NCBI GenBank assembly: GCA_900317515.1
Contig: ONHA01000007.1
Coordinates: 1 to 64,000 of the forward strand
DNA: 64,000 bases
Reading direction: 5' to 3'
Source: an uncultured Eubacteriales bacterium
GTDB lineage: Bacteria > Bacillota > Clostridia > Lachnospirales > Lachnospiraceae
Part shown: one piece after another, positions 8,123 to 17,874 of the stretch
How the letters are laid out: every line of letters begins with the position of its first letter
How positions within the stretch are numbered: position 1 is the first letter of the stretch
Made by a program: the position numbers and the translations under genes
The notes under the pieces: generated by a model
What the model was told of the DNA's origin: nothing
The model's database searches: none
Seen by the model: the letters and a program-made list of their open reading frames with translations, nothing else

Positions 8123-8165
8123 AAAGTATTAAATGTTTTTCTTATCATAATTGAAGGAGGTTGTT

Positions 8166-11100
8166 ATGACGAGAACTACAGGAAGCGGGATTGCAAGAAA
8201 GATGATGGCATTTCTCCTGTGCGTTGTCCTTGCGGCCGGAAACATGAGTGTGCCGGTCCTGGCGGCGGGAGAGACGGCGGTTCCGGAGGAGAGCCTTGTG
8301 GAGATGCCGGCGGAGGAGTCTGTCCCGGAGGAGGAGACTTCGGAAATTGTACCGGAAGAGACTGTGGAGGAGGACTCGGAAGCGGTTTCGGAGGAGAATG
8401 AGGAGGAATCTTCGGAAGCTGTACCGGAAGAGACTGTGGAAGCGAACTCGGAGGCGGTTTCGGAAGAGAACGTTGAGGCGGCGGACCCTGCGGAAGAAGT
8501 GGGGGAAGGCGAAGCTGCGGAGTACCATATAACCGTAGCGGAAGGGATTGCGAACGGGACCGTGACGGTGAGCACTGAAACCGCTGCGAGCGGCGAAACC
8601 ATCACTGTGACATGCACCCCGTCTAAAGAACCGTTCAAGCTCTATTATCTGAGGCTGAACGGGCAGGACGTTGTTTGTGAGAACGGCACATATGAGTTTG
8701 TTATGCCGGCGGAGGATGTTGAGATCACGGCGGCCTTCGCTGCATCCGGAAGCTGTGGGGAGGACATGACCTGGCAGCTTATCGACGGGCATCTTGCGAT
8801 AAACGGAGCGGGTGAGATGACGAGTGCACCGTGGGAAGAGGCTGATCTTAATGAGCAGATCACATCGTTCGAGATCAGTGAGGGTGTCACTTCAATCGCA
8901 CCGTATGCATTTTATAGTTCAAAAGTGACAAATGCTGTCATACCGGACAGTGTTGTCAGTATCGGTCGCGCGGCATTTTACAGCAATTCTAATCTTGAGA
9001 GCGTGAGTTTTCCAAAAAATTTGGAATCTATCGATATTGACGGTTTTGCATCGTGTAATTTTTTGAAGGCGGTCACGCTGCATGATAAGGTAACCACGAT
9101 CGGCAAGGCAGCCTTCTCGTACTGTACCAGGTTGGAAAGCGCGACCCTTTCCTCTTCGCTGGAGACGATGGGAGAGCGCGCATTTGAGCATTGTAGAGAA
9201 CTTAAATGTGTTGATTTATCCGGCGCACCGGTGAACATAGGAAATGAGGCCTTCTCGTCATGCAGTGCTCTCGAGGAAGTAAGGGGCACGGAGGAGGTCA
9301 GAAGTATCGGGGAGCGGGTCTTTTCTAACGACACTCAGCTGAAGAGCTTTGTTGTCTCCGATTATGTGACGGAGATTAAAAGCCATACGTTCTATTATTG
9401 TGAGAACCTTGAGACAGTTACCTTTGGCAATTCGCTGGAAGCTGTTGGCGAAAATGCATTTTATGATTGCTTTGCACTGAAACGTGTGGAGCTCCCTGAA
9501 GGTGTCACGACAGTCGGGCGATACGCATTTGCCTTCTGCGAAGACGTAGAATACCTTAGTGTTCCCGACTCCCTTACCAGTATGGATACCTGTGCTTTTG
9601 GTTATATGTACAAAGTGAAGGAAGTCAGATTCCCAAGAGGTATCACAGAAATCAGAGACAGGGACTTCGCATCGATGAAAGGAGCAGAAAAGGTTTATAT
9701 ACCCAGATCCATTAAAACAATCCCAAGTGCTAATACATTCTCTGGTTATCCAAACGTGACGGATGTCTATATTTACAGTGATGATTTTACCGGATATGAT
9801 TTCCAGACATCCGATTTTAATACCAGTGAGAATACAGTCCTTCATATCCTTCAAAGTATTGATCCGGCAGAGCTTACGGCAGAGAACGGCGGCGCGATCT
9901 ATAACTGGTATCGGGCAAACCCGAAAAGCGTGATCAATGACCTCGAACCGGAAGAGGACTACAGCATTGAGGCGGTCGTGTCGCGGGGCGGCAGCGTGAC
10001 GGTCCAGCCCAATGCCCTGAGAGGGGCGGAGGTCCTGATAAGAGTAAGCCCGCTGGAAGGGTATCATCTGAAGGCAGTCACGGTAAATGACGGTGACGTT
10101 ACGGTGGAAGAACGCGGGGACGGGCGCTATGCCTTTACAATGCCCGGATGCGATGTGTTGGTAAAAACCGATTTCGAGCCAGATGAGGGGTATTATGAGA
10201 TCATTGCATATGAGGACGAGGAATGCAGGATAACGTCAAACCTGCTTGCTGCGAAAGAGGGAGAGACGGTCACAATCACATCTCAAGTAGCTGACGGATT
10301 TGAACTCCTCGGCGTCTACGCGAATAACGGGGAAATCTCCCTTATGGACAACAATGACGGAACATGGTCCTTCACGATGCCGGCGGAGAATGTGACGCTC
10401 ACGGGAGAGTTCCAGCCGATCTGGGATCACGTGAATGAAGGAAAAACAACTGTCTGGCTGATCGAGGATGGGACAGGATGGGAGAAACTAAAGAACTACG
10501 TTGAAAGCGGAAGAAATACTTCAGGGATGAACTTCCGGCTTACGTCGGATATCACCACCTCCTCCATGATTGGAAGCAACGGCCAGAGATTCAAGGGGAA
10601 CTTCGATGGTGCCGGCCATACCCTGACGGTCAACTATGCCGATGACGGGCAGGGCGCGGCGGCTCCGTTCCGGCAAGTGGAGTATGCTTCTTTCAAAAAC
10701 CTTCATACGGCGGGAAGAATAGAGACAAGCGGCAAATTCATGTCAGGCCTGGTCGGGAGAGCTCATGGCAGCCTGACTGTCACGAACTGCCGGAGCAGTG
10801 TCACACTTGTGAGCCTTGTGGCCGGTGACGGCACGCACGGCGGTTTTGTCGGCGTCGGTTCAGACCACTCGGATATCACGATGAAGGGATGTCTCTTTGA
10901 CGGGGAAATGCTGGGAGAGGAGACAAACAGCTGCGGCGGTTTCATCGGCTGGCAGGAAAGAAATGGATATGCAACCGAAGACCTCGTGATTACTGACAGC
11001 GTATTTGCACCGTCGAGTGTCACAATTTCCACGCAGGGCTGTATGAGTTTCCTCCGCAATCCGAAAAATATAAATATAAGCCGCTGCTATTATACGGAGG

Positions 11101-14100
11101 ATTTCGGGACTGCAAATGAAAATACTGTAAAAGTTTACGAAATCGCCTCCGATGACGGTATAGAGGTCAGCCTTAACGCGGACAAAATCATCGCAGAATA
11201 CGACGTAAGCAATTTAAGGTTCACGGATGGGGCTGTCCAGGCCGTAGAAAAGATTTTCGGGATCCCGGACAAAGATGTCTGCCTGAATTTCACCTGCTTC
11301 GGCAGCGAAGAGGTGACCGGTATAGCGGCAGTACCGGGAGAGACCACTGAGACGGAGGAAGGATTTGTTGTCACCATGCCGGCAGAGAGTGTCCGCATAG
11401 TGGCGGCCTATCCGGTATCTGTCAGCACAGACGGACACGGGACCGTGATACCGGACAGGGCTTCCTTCCAGGGTGGAGCAATTTGCGCGTCTCTGGCACC
11501 GGACAGGGCTTCTTTCCCGGCCGGAGCGGTCGTCACGCTTACTGTGGCAGCGGATCCTCTCTTCATACTTGACACGATCAGCATGAACGGGGATGCGGAT
11601 GCCGTGACGGAAAATGAAGACGGGACATATTCTTTTGTGATGCCGGCAGGAAAAGCGGCCGTTACAGCGGAGTTTATATCGATCCTTCCGCAGGAGGAAG
11701 ATGCGGAGGGAACAGTCTGGTTGATCAAAAGCACCGAGGACTGGGATGCGCTGGCTGCCTACACAAAAGATGGCGGCAGCACGGCCGGCGCCAGGATTCG
11801 GCTTGCCGCTGACATCACCGTTACAACAGTGATCGAGCGCTTTGAGGGAACCTTCGATGGTGACGGCCATACGCTGACGGTCAATTATGACCTGGCGGAC
11901 GGGGAGACGGTCGCACCGTTCCTCACGGCTGAGTCTGCCGTATTCGAGAACCTCATCGTGGGCGGCGATATAAGAAATGCCGGGGACATTCCCATGGCGG
12001 GCCTTGTCGGCACCGTACTGGGGACGACCAGGGTCACAAACTGCCGGAGCAGCGTGCAGCTCATCCCGGATGAGCCGTCGGGTGAATCTACCCCGCTGCA
12101 CAGCACGTTCATCTACCGGGTCGCCGAAGGCGCCTCCGTGGAAATGACGGGCTGCGTTTCGCACGCCATCCATAATGTGAATAGAATGAATTCCGGCTTA
12201 AAGAATGGACTGTTCAGCGGGTTCATCGGGGAAAATGAAGGAACCGCGAACCTGAAGGACTGCGTCTTTGCTCCCGCAAGCTACACAGGGCATATATTCA
12301 ACAGCGAGATGTTTGTACGCAGTGGGGTGCAAACACTGGAAAACTGCTATTATACGTTCTTTATCGGAGGCGGATACGGAACCGACCATGTCTTCAAGGT
12401 CAAAGCCGGCGAGAATGTAGTGCTGGGCCTAAATGACGGAGCAGCCAGAAGTGAGTACGGCGTGAGCGGACTTGTATTTTACGATAACTCTCTCACCTTT
12501 GACGGGCAGATCTACTGCCCCGGAGACGGACAGGTCGGGCTTGCGCTCGATACAGAGGAAGGCACGGGGGCAGTGTTCAGCGCCGATTACGGCACGATAA
12601 CCGTTGCGGACGGAAGATATATCCTGACCATGGGAGGCACGGATGCGGTGATATCGGCGGCATTCCCGGTCATCATCGACGAAGGCATGGTAAACGGTAC
12701 GGTGACGGCGGATAAGGAGAGCGCACAGCCGGGCGAGACCATCACGCTGACGGTTACACGCGACAAGGGGTACAGGAGCGGCCCTGTATACTGCAACGGG
12801 GAGGCCATCATGCTGGTGGACGGGGTATACCAGTTCACGATGCCGGCGGAACCGGCCCTGATCACGGCACGTTTCGCGACCGGCAGGTGCGGCGACAATC
12901 TTTACTATGATATAGACGCAGAGGCGCACCTTATGACCATCTTCGGGACGGGGCCGATGGACGACTATGCAAAAATGCTCTACCTGATATGGACCCAGCC
13001 ATGGTGGGACGAAAAGGATGATATCGAGAAGATCGTGATCGAGGAAGGGGCGACCCGGATCGGCAACAATGCATTCCGGGAGATGGCCGGCCTTAAGACC
13101 GTTGAGATCCCTGAGAGCATGAGGGAGATCGGCAGCAGCGCGTTTGAGAGGTGCCAATCCCTGAAAGAAATCACGATCCCTGCCCGTGTGGCATACATTG
13201 GTGCCGATGCGTTCCTTGACTGCCGGGCGGTGACAGATGTATACATCGAGAGGGATATTTACAGCAGCTGGACCTTTGAGACAGCGGAGGAGGTGAATGA
13301 TTTCGGCACACCGGAAGGAACGGTGCTCCATCTCCCGAAAAATGTCGACCCGGCAGCCCTGACGGAGCCGAAGGACAGGTCTGTCTACTACTGGTATCTT
13401 GCAAACCCGAACAGCGTCGTGAACGACCTCGCGGACACGAGAGAGCCGGCCTTTAAGACAAGCTCCCTTGTTCTTAGCGGCAGGATCGGCGTGAGGCTCT
13501 ACCTGGAGCTCCCGCCCGTCGAAGGAATCGACTATGAAGAAAGCTACATGGAGTTCACGGTTGCCGGCAAGGACGGGGCGACGACGAAGGTCCCGTACAG
13601 CGAGGCGGTCCTGAGCACGGCGAGCGGCTATTATGGCTTTACCTGCTACGTGTCCTCGATCCAGATGGCGGATGAGATCACGGCGGTCTACCACTACACG
13701 AGGGACGGCGAGGAGAAGACGCTGGAGACATCCTACACGGTGGAGGAGTATATAGACCAGTATGCTGAATATGCCGCGCAGGATCCTGACAAATACGGGG
13801 CAGCCCTGCCGCTGGTTAAGGCGCTTGGCACCTACGGCTTCTATGAGCAGATATTCCTGGCGGCTCAGCGCGGCTGGTCGCTCGGGACGGATCACGCGAA
13901 GATGACGGAGTGCTTCAGGCAGGACGGCTACACCGCCGAGGAGGCGGAAGCGGCAGCCGCGGCTCTTTCGGGCATGGATGCTTCCCTTACGCTGAACAAA
14001 GACATCGCGTCGGTGAACGCGTCCCTGCTCCTCGACTCCGACACGTCGATCTGCCTCTACATCACGAGGGCGGATTCCTACACGAAGGGGATCACGGCCA

Positions 14101-14369
14101 CCGTGGACGGCAAGGAGGTAACCGTGCAGAAGCTGTCGGGAGGCCGCTATAAGGTCACGATCCCCAACATCGGGGCGAACAGGCTCGGGAAGACATATGA
14201 GGTGAAGATCAGGACGGAGTCTGATACGGAGGAGGCTTCCGTGACAATCTCCGCTATGTCCTACGTGAAGGCGTGCCTTGGGAAGGAGAACCCTGGGGAG
14301 GACGAGCGGAACGCGATGATGGCGCTCTATGAGTATTACGCGAGGGCGAAGGAGTATATCGGGGGTTAA
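8166..14369 (+). CDS. giant exported BspA-like LRR / GLUG / InlB-repeat protein
   Basis: AAGGAGG five bases before ATG 8166 sets the start; 2067 residues follow. In order: a signal peptide (1-33, ending PVLA); a Glu/Ser low-complexity stalk (34-115); a divergent InlB repeat (118-190, closing EFVMPAEDVEITAAF); a long BspA-type LRR_5 array (192-575); two more InlB-like repeats (597-752); a GLUG-type domain (758-988); further repeats; a second GLUG-type domain (about 1180-1410); a short LRR array (1575-1712); and a 310-residue C-terminal module (1758-2067). The same module ends the exported transglutaminase at 18900-20927. No sortase motif is present, so the module may hold the protein at the surface. 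A 48-base in-frame duplication lies near 11451. Confidence 0.85.
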   Translation: MTRTTGSGIARKMMAFLLCVVLAAGNMSVPVLAAGETAVPEESLVEMPAEESVPEEETSEIVPEETVEEDSEAVSEENEEESSEAVPEETVEANSEAVSEENVEAADPAEEVGEGEAAEYHITVAEGIANGTVTVSTETAASGETITVTCTPSKEPFKLYYLRLNGQDVVCENGTYEFVMPAEDVEITAAFAASGSCGEDMTWQLIDGHLAINGAGEMTSAPWEEADLNEQITSFEISEGVTSIAPYAFYSSKVTNAVIPDSVVSIGRAAFYSNSNLESVSFPKNLESIDIDGFASCNFLKAVTLHDKVTTIGKAAFSYCTRLESATLSSSLETMGERAFEHCRELKCVDLSGAPVNIGNEAFSSCSALEEVRGTEEVRSIGERVFSNDTQLKSFVVSDYVTEIKSHTFYYCENLETVTFGNSLEAVGENAFYDCFALKRVELPEGVTTVGRYAFAFCEDVEYLSVPDSLTSMDTCAFGYMYKVKEVRFPRGITEIRDRDFASMKGAEKVYIPRSIKTIPSANTFSGYPNVTDVYIYSDDFTGYDFQTSDFNTSENTVLHILQSIDPAELTAENGGAIYNWYRANPKSVINDLEPEEDYSIEAVVSRGGSVTVQPNALRGAEVLIRVSPLEGYHLKAVTVNDGDVTVEERGDGRYAFTMPGCDVLVKTDFEPDEGYYEIIAYEDEECRITSNLLAAKEGETVTITSQVADGFELLGVYANNGEISLMDNNDGTWSFTMPAENVTLTGEFQPIWDHVNEGKTTVWLIEDGTGWEKLKNYVESGRNTSGMNFRLTSDITTSSMIGSNGQRFKGNFDGAGHTLTVNYADDGQGAAAPFRQVEYASFKNLHTAGRIETSGKFMSGLVGRAHGSLTVTNCRSSVTLVSLVAGDGTHGGFVGVGSDHSDITMKGCLFDGEMLGEETNSCGGFIGWQERNGYATEDLVITDSVFAPSSVTISTQGCMSFLRNPKNINISRCYYTEDFGTANENTVKVYEIASDDGIEVSLNADKIIAEYDVSNLRFTDGAVQAVEKIFGIPDKDVCLNFTCFGSEEVTGIAAVPGETTETEEGFVVTMPAESVRIVAAYPVSVSTDGHGTVIPDRASFQGGAICASLAPDRASFPAGAVVTLTVAADPLFILDTISMNGDADAVTENEDGTYSFVMPAGKAAVTAEFISILPQEEDAEGTVWLIKSTEDWDALAAYTKDGGSTAGARIRLAADITVTTVIERFEGTFDGDGHTLTVNYDLADGETVAPFLTAESAVFENLIVGGDIRNAGDIPMAGLVGTVLGTTRVTNCRSSVQLIPDEPSGESTPLHSTFIYRVAEGASVEMTGCVSHAIHNVNRMNSGLKNGLFSGFIGENEGTANLKDCVFAPASYTGHIFNSEMFVRSGVQTLENCYYTFFIGGGYGTDHVFKVKAGENVVLGLNDGAARSEYGVSGLVFYDNSLTFDGQIYCPGDGQVGLALDTEEGTGAVFSADYGTITVADGRYILTMGGTDAVISAAFPVIIDEGMVNGTVTADKESAQPGETITLTVTRDKGYRSGPVYCNGEAIMLVDGVYQFTMPAEPALITARFATGRCGDNLYYDIDAEAHLMTIFGTGPMDDYAKMLYLIWTQPWWDEKDDIEKIVIEEGATRIGNNAFREMAGLKTVEIPESMREIGSSAFERCQSLKEITIPARVAYIGADAFLDCRAVTDVYIERDIYSSWTFETAEEVNDFGTPEGTVLHLPKNVDPAALTEPKDRSVYYWYLANPNSVVNDLADTREPAFKTSSLVLSGRIGVRLYLELPPVEGIDYEESYMEFTVAGKDGATTKVPYSEAVLSTASGYYGFTCYVSSIQMADEITAVYHYTRDGEEKTLETSYTVEEYIDQYAEYAAQDPDKYGAALPLVKALGTYGFYEQIFLAAQRGWSLGTDHAKMTECFRQDGYTAEEAEAAAAALSGMDASLTLNKDIASVNASLLLDSDTSICLYITRADSYTKGITATVDGKEVTVQKLSGGRYKVTIPNIGANRLGKTYEVKIRTESDTEEASVTISAMSYVKACLGKENPGEDERNAMMALYEYYARAKEYIGG
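11451..11546 (+). repeat. 48-base in-frame tandem duplication inside the LRR protein
   Basis: The unit beginning CCGGACAGGGCTTC at 11451 recurs at 11499. The protein therefore reads PDRASFQGGA then PDRASFPAGA. The second copy carries a few substitutions and keeps the frame. Confidence 0.75.
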
Positions 14370-14391
14370 TAAAGAGCCTTAAAGAAAAAGC

Positions 14392-14430
14392 AGCGGCAGC
14401 GGGAGGAGACTCCTGCTGCCGCTTTGTGTT
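14392..14430 (+). terminator. terminator between convergent genes
   Basis: AGCGGCAGCGGGAG pairs with CTCCTGCTGCCGCT around a GAGA loop (one mismatch), with A-rich sequence before it and TTGTGTT after it. It can serve both the LRR gene and the leftward operon. Confidence 0.7.
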
Positions 14431-14438
14431 CAGGTATA

Positions 14439-14534
14439 TCAGACGAAGAGACCGTAGATCCCGATGATCGACATGAGTGCCAGCACCGCGATATTGAGGA
14501 ACGAGACCGCGAAGAGCTCCACGAAGAGTTTCAT
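14439..14534 (-). CDS. 31-residue membrane peptide downstream of aconitase
   Basis: This short ORF reads MKLFVELFAVSFLNIAVL then a second hydrophobic run, ALMSIIGIYGLFV. The ATG stands 9 bases after the aconitase stop and has a GGAGG site four bases upstream. The product is almost entirely one transmembrane helix with a short charged N-terminus. Position, ribosome site and hydrophobicity argue for a real small gene in the isocitrate dehydrogenase-aconitase operon. Its function is unknown. Confidence 0.6.
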   Translation of the reverse strand: MKLFVELFAVSFLNIAVLALMSIIGIYGLFV

Positions 14535-14543
14535 TTTCCTCCG

Positions 14544-16502
14544 TTATGCGTTCTCTCTTTCGAGCTGTTTCTTAAGGAACCGTAGCTGGCCGCCGGCGAG
14601 GACGACCTCGATCTCGTTGTCGGAGAGATCCAGCTTTACTGTAAAATCAAACCCTTTCGTGACATCCCGAACGATCACACGACGTGTCGGGATCTGATCG
14701 AGAAGGTTCTCGATGCGGAGCTCATCGCCCTGCTCGATTCTGTCGTAGGCGGCCGGATCCTCAAAGAGCATCGGAATGATGCCGTGGTTCACCAGGTTGC
14801 CCTTGTGGATGCGGGCGATGCTCTTTGCGATCACGCACTTGACGCCCAGATACATCGGGTTGATGGCCGCGTGCTCGCGCGAGGAGCCCTGGCCGTAATT
14901 CTCGCCGCCGACGATAATGCTGCGGCCGAGCTCTTTGGCGCGGGCTGCAAAATCCGGTGCGTAGCGATGGTAGCAGTACTGGCTCATGAGCGGGATGTTG
15001 GACCGCATGGAGGAGAACTCCGCGCTGGCAGGTGTGATGTCGTCCGTGGAGACGTTGTCCAGCGTCTTTAAGGAGACCGGGACGTCCAGCACCTGTTCCG
15101 GAACCTCCGGAACCGGGAGGAACTTGATGTTGGGGCCGCGGGTGATCTCGATCTTCGCGGCTTCCTCCTCAGGCAGCGGCGGGATCAGCATGGAGTCGTC
15201 GACGATGTAGGCGTCCGGCTCGTGAATATTCGCAAGCTCGGAGACCTTATCGCCGAGAATGTCCTCAGCCGTTGCAAAGGTGCCGAGGATAGCGGTCGCG
15301 GCCGCACTCTCCGGACTCACGAGGTAGATCTCAGCCGTGGGATTGCCCGCGCGGCCCTTGAAATTGCGGTTGGAGGTGCGGACGGCGACGCCGTTCGTGG
15401 GCGGGGTCTGGCCGATCGCGCAGCAGGGGCCGCAGGAGATCTCGAGGAGACGTACACCCGCGTCCACCAGCATATCGAGGTAGCCGTCGCGGAGCAGCTC
15501 CTTGTAGGTCTGGCGGGAGGCGATGCCTAAGGTGCACTGGACATCCTCGTGTACGTGACGGCCCTTGAAGACCAGGGCGGCTTTCGCGACGTCCGCGTAG
15601 CTCGTGTTGGTGCAGGAGCCGATGAAGACCTGCTGGACGGCCTTTTTCGGAACCTCGCGGAGCGGCTTCACATTGTCCGGGAGGTGCGGGCAGGCCATGA
15701 GCGGCTCAAGAGAGGACATGTCAAGCTCGATCACCTCGTCGTACTCGGCGTCCTCGTCCGGAAGGAGCTCTGTATAATCCTTCGCGCGGCCCTGGGCGGT
15801 GAGGAACTTCTTCACCTGCTCGTCCGCCGGGAAAATGGACGTCGTAGCCCCCATCTCGGCACCCATATTTGCGATGGTGGCGCGCTGGGGGACCTCCAGA
15901 GCTGCCGCACCCGGGCCTACATACTCGTAGACTTTGCCGAGACCGCCCTTGACACTCTCACGGCGGAGCATCTCGAGGATGACCTCCTTGGCGTTGACGC
16001 CGGGTTTGAGCTCGCCGGTGAGGTTGACTTTGACGATTTTTGGCATTTTGAGGCGCATCGGGACGCCTGTCATCGCGGTGGCCACGTCCATACCGCCGAC
16101 GCCGATGCAGAGCATGCCGATCGAGCCGCCGTGGGGCGTGTGGCTGTCGCCGCCCATGCTGATCTTGCCGGGGACGCCGAAGCGGGCGACATGCACGGTG
16201 TGGCAGATGCCGTTGCCGGGGCGGGAGACGTAGACGCCGTACTTTTTGGCTGCGCTCTGCAGGTAAATGTGATCGTCCGGGGTCATATTGTTGACGTAGA
16301 GGAGATTGTGGTCTAAATAGCTGACCGAGCACTCGGTGCGGACGCGCGGAAGGCCGACGGCCTCGAAGGCCAGGTAGGTCATGACCGCGTTGATGTCGTG
16401 GGTCAGGGTCTGGTCGACCTTGATGAAGATCTCTTCACCTGGGGTCATGCTGCCGGAGACGAAGTGTGACTCTAAGATCTTTCTTGTGAGTGATTTTCCC
16501 AT
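14544..16502 (-). CDS. acnA: aconitate hydratase
   Basis: This 652-residue enzyme interconverts citrate and isocitrate in the cytoplasm with a [4Fe-4S] cluster. Cluster ligands are visible in IGSCTNTSYAD and in SCGPCCAIG. Other signatures are GGDSHTPHGG and IVGGENYGQGSSREHAA in the swivel domain. The length fits the shorter bacterial form rather than the roughly 890-residue AcnA, so the symbol marks function only. It follows the isocitrate dehydrogenase gene by 18 bases. Together they form the citrate-to-2-oxoglutarate branch that feeds glutamate synthesis, in line with the nitrogen genes at the right end. Confidence 0.95.
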   Translation of the reverse strand: MGKSLTRKILESHFVSGSMTPGEEIFIKVDQTLTHDINAVMTYLAFEAVGLPRVRTECSVSYLDHNLLYVNNMTPDDHIYLQSAAKKYGVYVSRPGNGICHTVHVARFGVPGKISMGGDSHTPHGGSIGMLCIGVGGMDVATAMTGVPMRLKMPKIVKVNLTGELKPGVNAKEVILEMLRRESVKGGLGKVYEYVGPGAAALEVPQRATIANMGAEMGATTSIFPADEQVKKFLTAQGRAKDYTELLPDEDAEYDEVIELDMSSLEPLMACPHLPDNVKPLREVPKKAVQQVFIGSCTNTSYADVAKAALVFKGRHVHEDVQCTLGIASRQTYKELLRDGYLDMLVDAGVRLLEISCGPCCAIGQTPPTNGVAVRTSNRNFKGRAGNPTAEIYLVSPESAAATAILGTFATAEDILGDKVSELANIHEPDAYIVDDSMLIPPLPEEEAAKIEITRGPNIKFLPVPEVPEQVLDVPVSLKTLDNVSTDDITPASAEFSSMRSNIPLMSQYCYHRYAPDFAARAKELGRSIIVGGENYGQGSSREHAAINPMYLGVKCVIAKSIARIHKGNLVNHGIIPMLFEDPAAYDRIEQGDELRIENLLDQIPTRRVIVRDVTKGFDFTVKLDLSDNEIEVVLAGGQLRFLKKQLERENA

Positions 16503-16520
16503 GATGTTCTTCCTTCCTTA

Positions 16521-17696
16521 TTAAGAGCGCAGCGCGCGGATCGTGTCGATTAAGTAGTCGGTGAATGCTTCGCCCGTGCAGCCGTCCTCGTGGCCGGTGA
16601 TGACGAGCTTCTTCTCGGTGACCGTGCAGATGTCAAGAGCTTTGTCGAGCAGGGCCTTTCGGTCGCCGTAGCCGATGTGGGCGAGCATCTCGCCCATGGC
16701 CCGGATGAGGCTGCCGGGGTTCGCGTATGCGCCGCGTCCCGACTGCATGATGCGGAGGCCGGCGCCGTGGATCGCCTCGAAGAGGGCGTAGCGGCTGCCG
16801 ATGTTGGAGGAGGAGGCGGTGCCGAGGCCGCCCTGCATCTCCGCGGCGACGTCGGTCACGATGTCCCCGTAGAGGTTCGGGAGGACGATCACGTCGATGC
16901 CTTTCATAAATGAAGGACTCCCGAGCTTGGCGGCCATGGAGTCGACCAGCTCTTCGCGGATCTCGATTTCGGGGTATTCATTTTCACCGATGCGGTGGAC
17001 CGCCTCAAGGAAATCTCCGTCGACCAGCTTCACGATGTTGGCCTTGGTGACGACGGTGACGTTGTGCTTCCCGTTCTTTCTGGCAAACCCGAAGGCTGCG
17101 CGGGCGATGCGCTCGGCACCCGGGCGGGTGCAGACCTTAAAGTCGATCGCCAGCTCATCGCCTACGCGGATGCCGCGGTTGCCGAGGATGTACTCGCCCT
17201 CGATATTCTCGCGGAAGAAGGTCCAGTCGATGCCCTTGTCCGGGATCCGGATGGGGCGGACGGCCGCGAAGAGCTGGAGTTTCCGGCGGAGAAGGCTGTT
17301 GGCGGAGACCAGATTCGGGAGGCCGTCGCCGGCGCGCGGGGTGATGAAGGGACCCTTGACGAGGACGTCGCACTCCTTGCAGGCGGCGAGGACCTCGTCC
17401 GGCAGGCTCTGCATCTTTGCAACGCGGTTCTCGATGGTCATGCCCTCGATCGTGCGGAACTCAATTTTGCCTGAGGCGATTTCATTTTTGACAAGTTCAC
17501 GGGCGACCCGGAGCGCGTGCTCCATGAGGATGGGCCCCGTCCCGTCGCCGGGCATGATGCCGACGACGATCTTGTCAAGATTGGCGAAATCTCTGGGCTC
17601 CGCATCCTGCTTCATGGCCTCGATGCGGTCGAGCTCGGAAATGATGCGCTCTGCGAATTCTTCCTGGGCTTTTTTAATGATGCTCTCTCTGTCCAC
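16521..17696 (-). CDS. icd: isocitrate/isopropylmalate dehydrogenase family, likely isocitrate dehydrogenase
   Basis: The 391-residue protein has the beta-decarboxylating dehydrogenase signatures: GIMPGDGTGPILMEHA, the substrate-binding FFRENIEGEYILGNRG, VVTKANIVKL, NLYGDIVTDVAAEMQGGLGTASSSNIG and the nucleotide-site FEAIHGAG. Operon order with aconitase makes isocitrate the likely substrate. Whether it uses NAD or NADP cannot be settled by eye. Homoisocitrate or isopropylmalate activity is less likely given the neighbour. It is transcribed away from a LysR gene. Confidence 0.88.
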   Translation of the reverse strand: MDRESIIKKAQEEFAERIISELDRIEAMKQDAEPRDFANLDKIVVGIMPGDGTGPILMEHALRVARELVKNEIASGKIEFRTIEGMTIENRVAKMQSLPDEVLAACKECDVLVKGPFITPRAGDGLPNLVSANSLLRRKLQLFAAVRPIRIPDKGIDWTFFRENIEGEYILGNRGIRVGDELAIDFKVCTRPGAERIARAAFGFARKNGKHNVTVVTKANIVKLVDGDFLEAVHRIGENEYPEIEIREELVDSMAAKLGSPSFMKGIDVIVLPNLYGDIVTDVAAEMQGGLGTASSSNIGSRYALFEAIHGAGLRIMQSGRGAYANPGSLIRAMGEMLAHIGYGDRKALLDKALDICTVTEKKLVITGHEDGCTGEAFTDYLIDTIRALRS

Positions 17697-17730
17697 TGTT
17701 TTTACCTCCGGTTCTTAATCTGTGCTTCCT

Positions 17731-17784
17731 ATGTAAACAAGTATAAAAGAAGAAAGATAATATGTGAAATATTATTATTTACAT
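17731..17784. promoter_or_regulatory. nested dyads between icd and the LysR gene
   Basis: ATAATAT-GTGAA-ATATTAT at 17757-17775 is a perfect 7-bp dyad with the T-N11-A character of LysR sites. It lies inside an outer pair, ATGTAAA at 17731-17737 and TTTACAT at 17778-17784. The intergenic spacer is 178 bases and serves both divergent genes. Confidence 0.5.
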
Positions 17785-17874
17785 GAAACCCATAAATAAA
17801 ATCTCATAATATTGTTGCACATTGACGAAGGGCGTTTTATACTGTATTTAACAAATATGTTCGGAGGTGAACGA

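Noticed and set aside
12429-13895. Long antisense frame under the LRR protein (488 codons)
   Set aside because: High-GC codon shadow; Arg/His/Pro-rich, no motif, and the sense strand encodes a coherent multi-domain protein.
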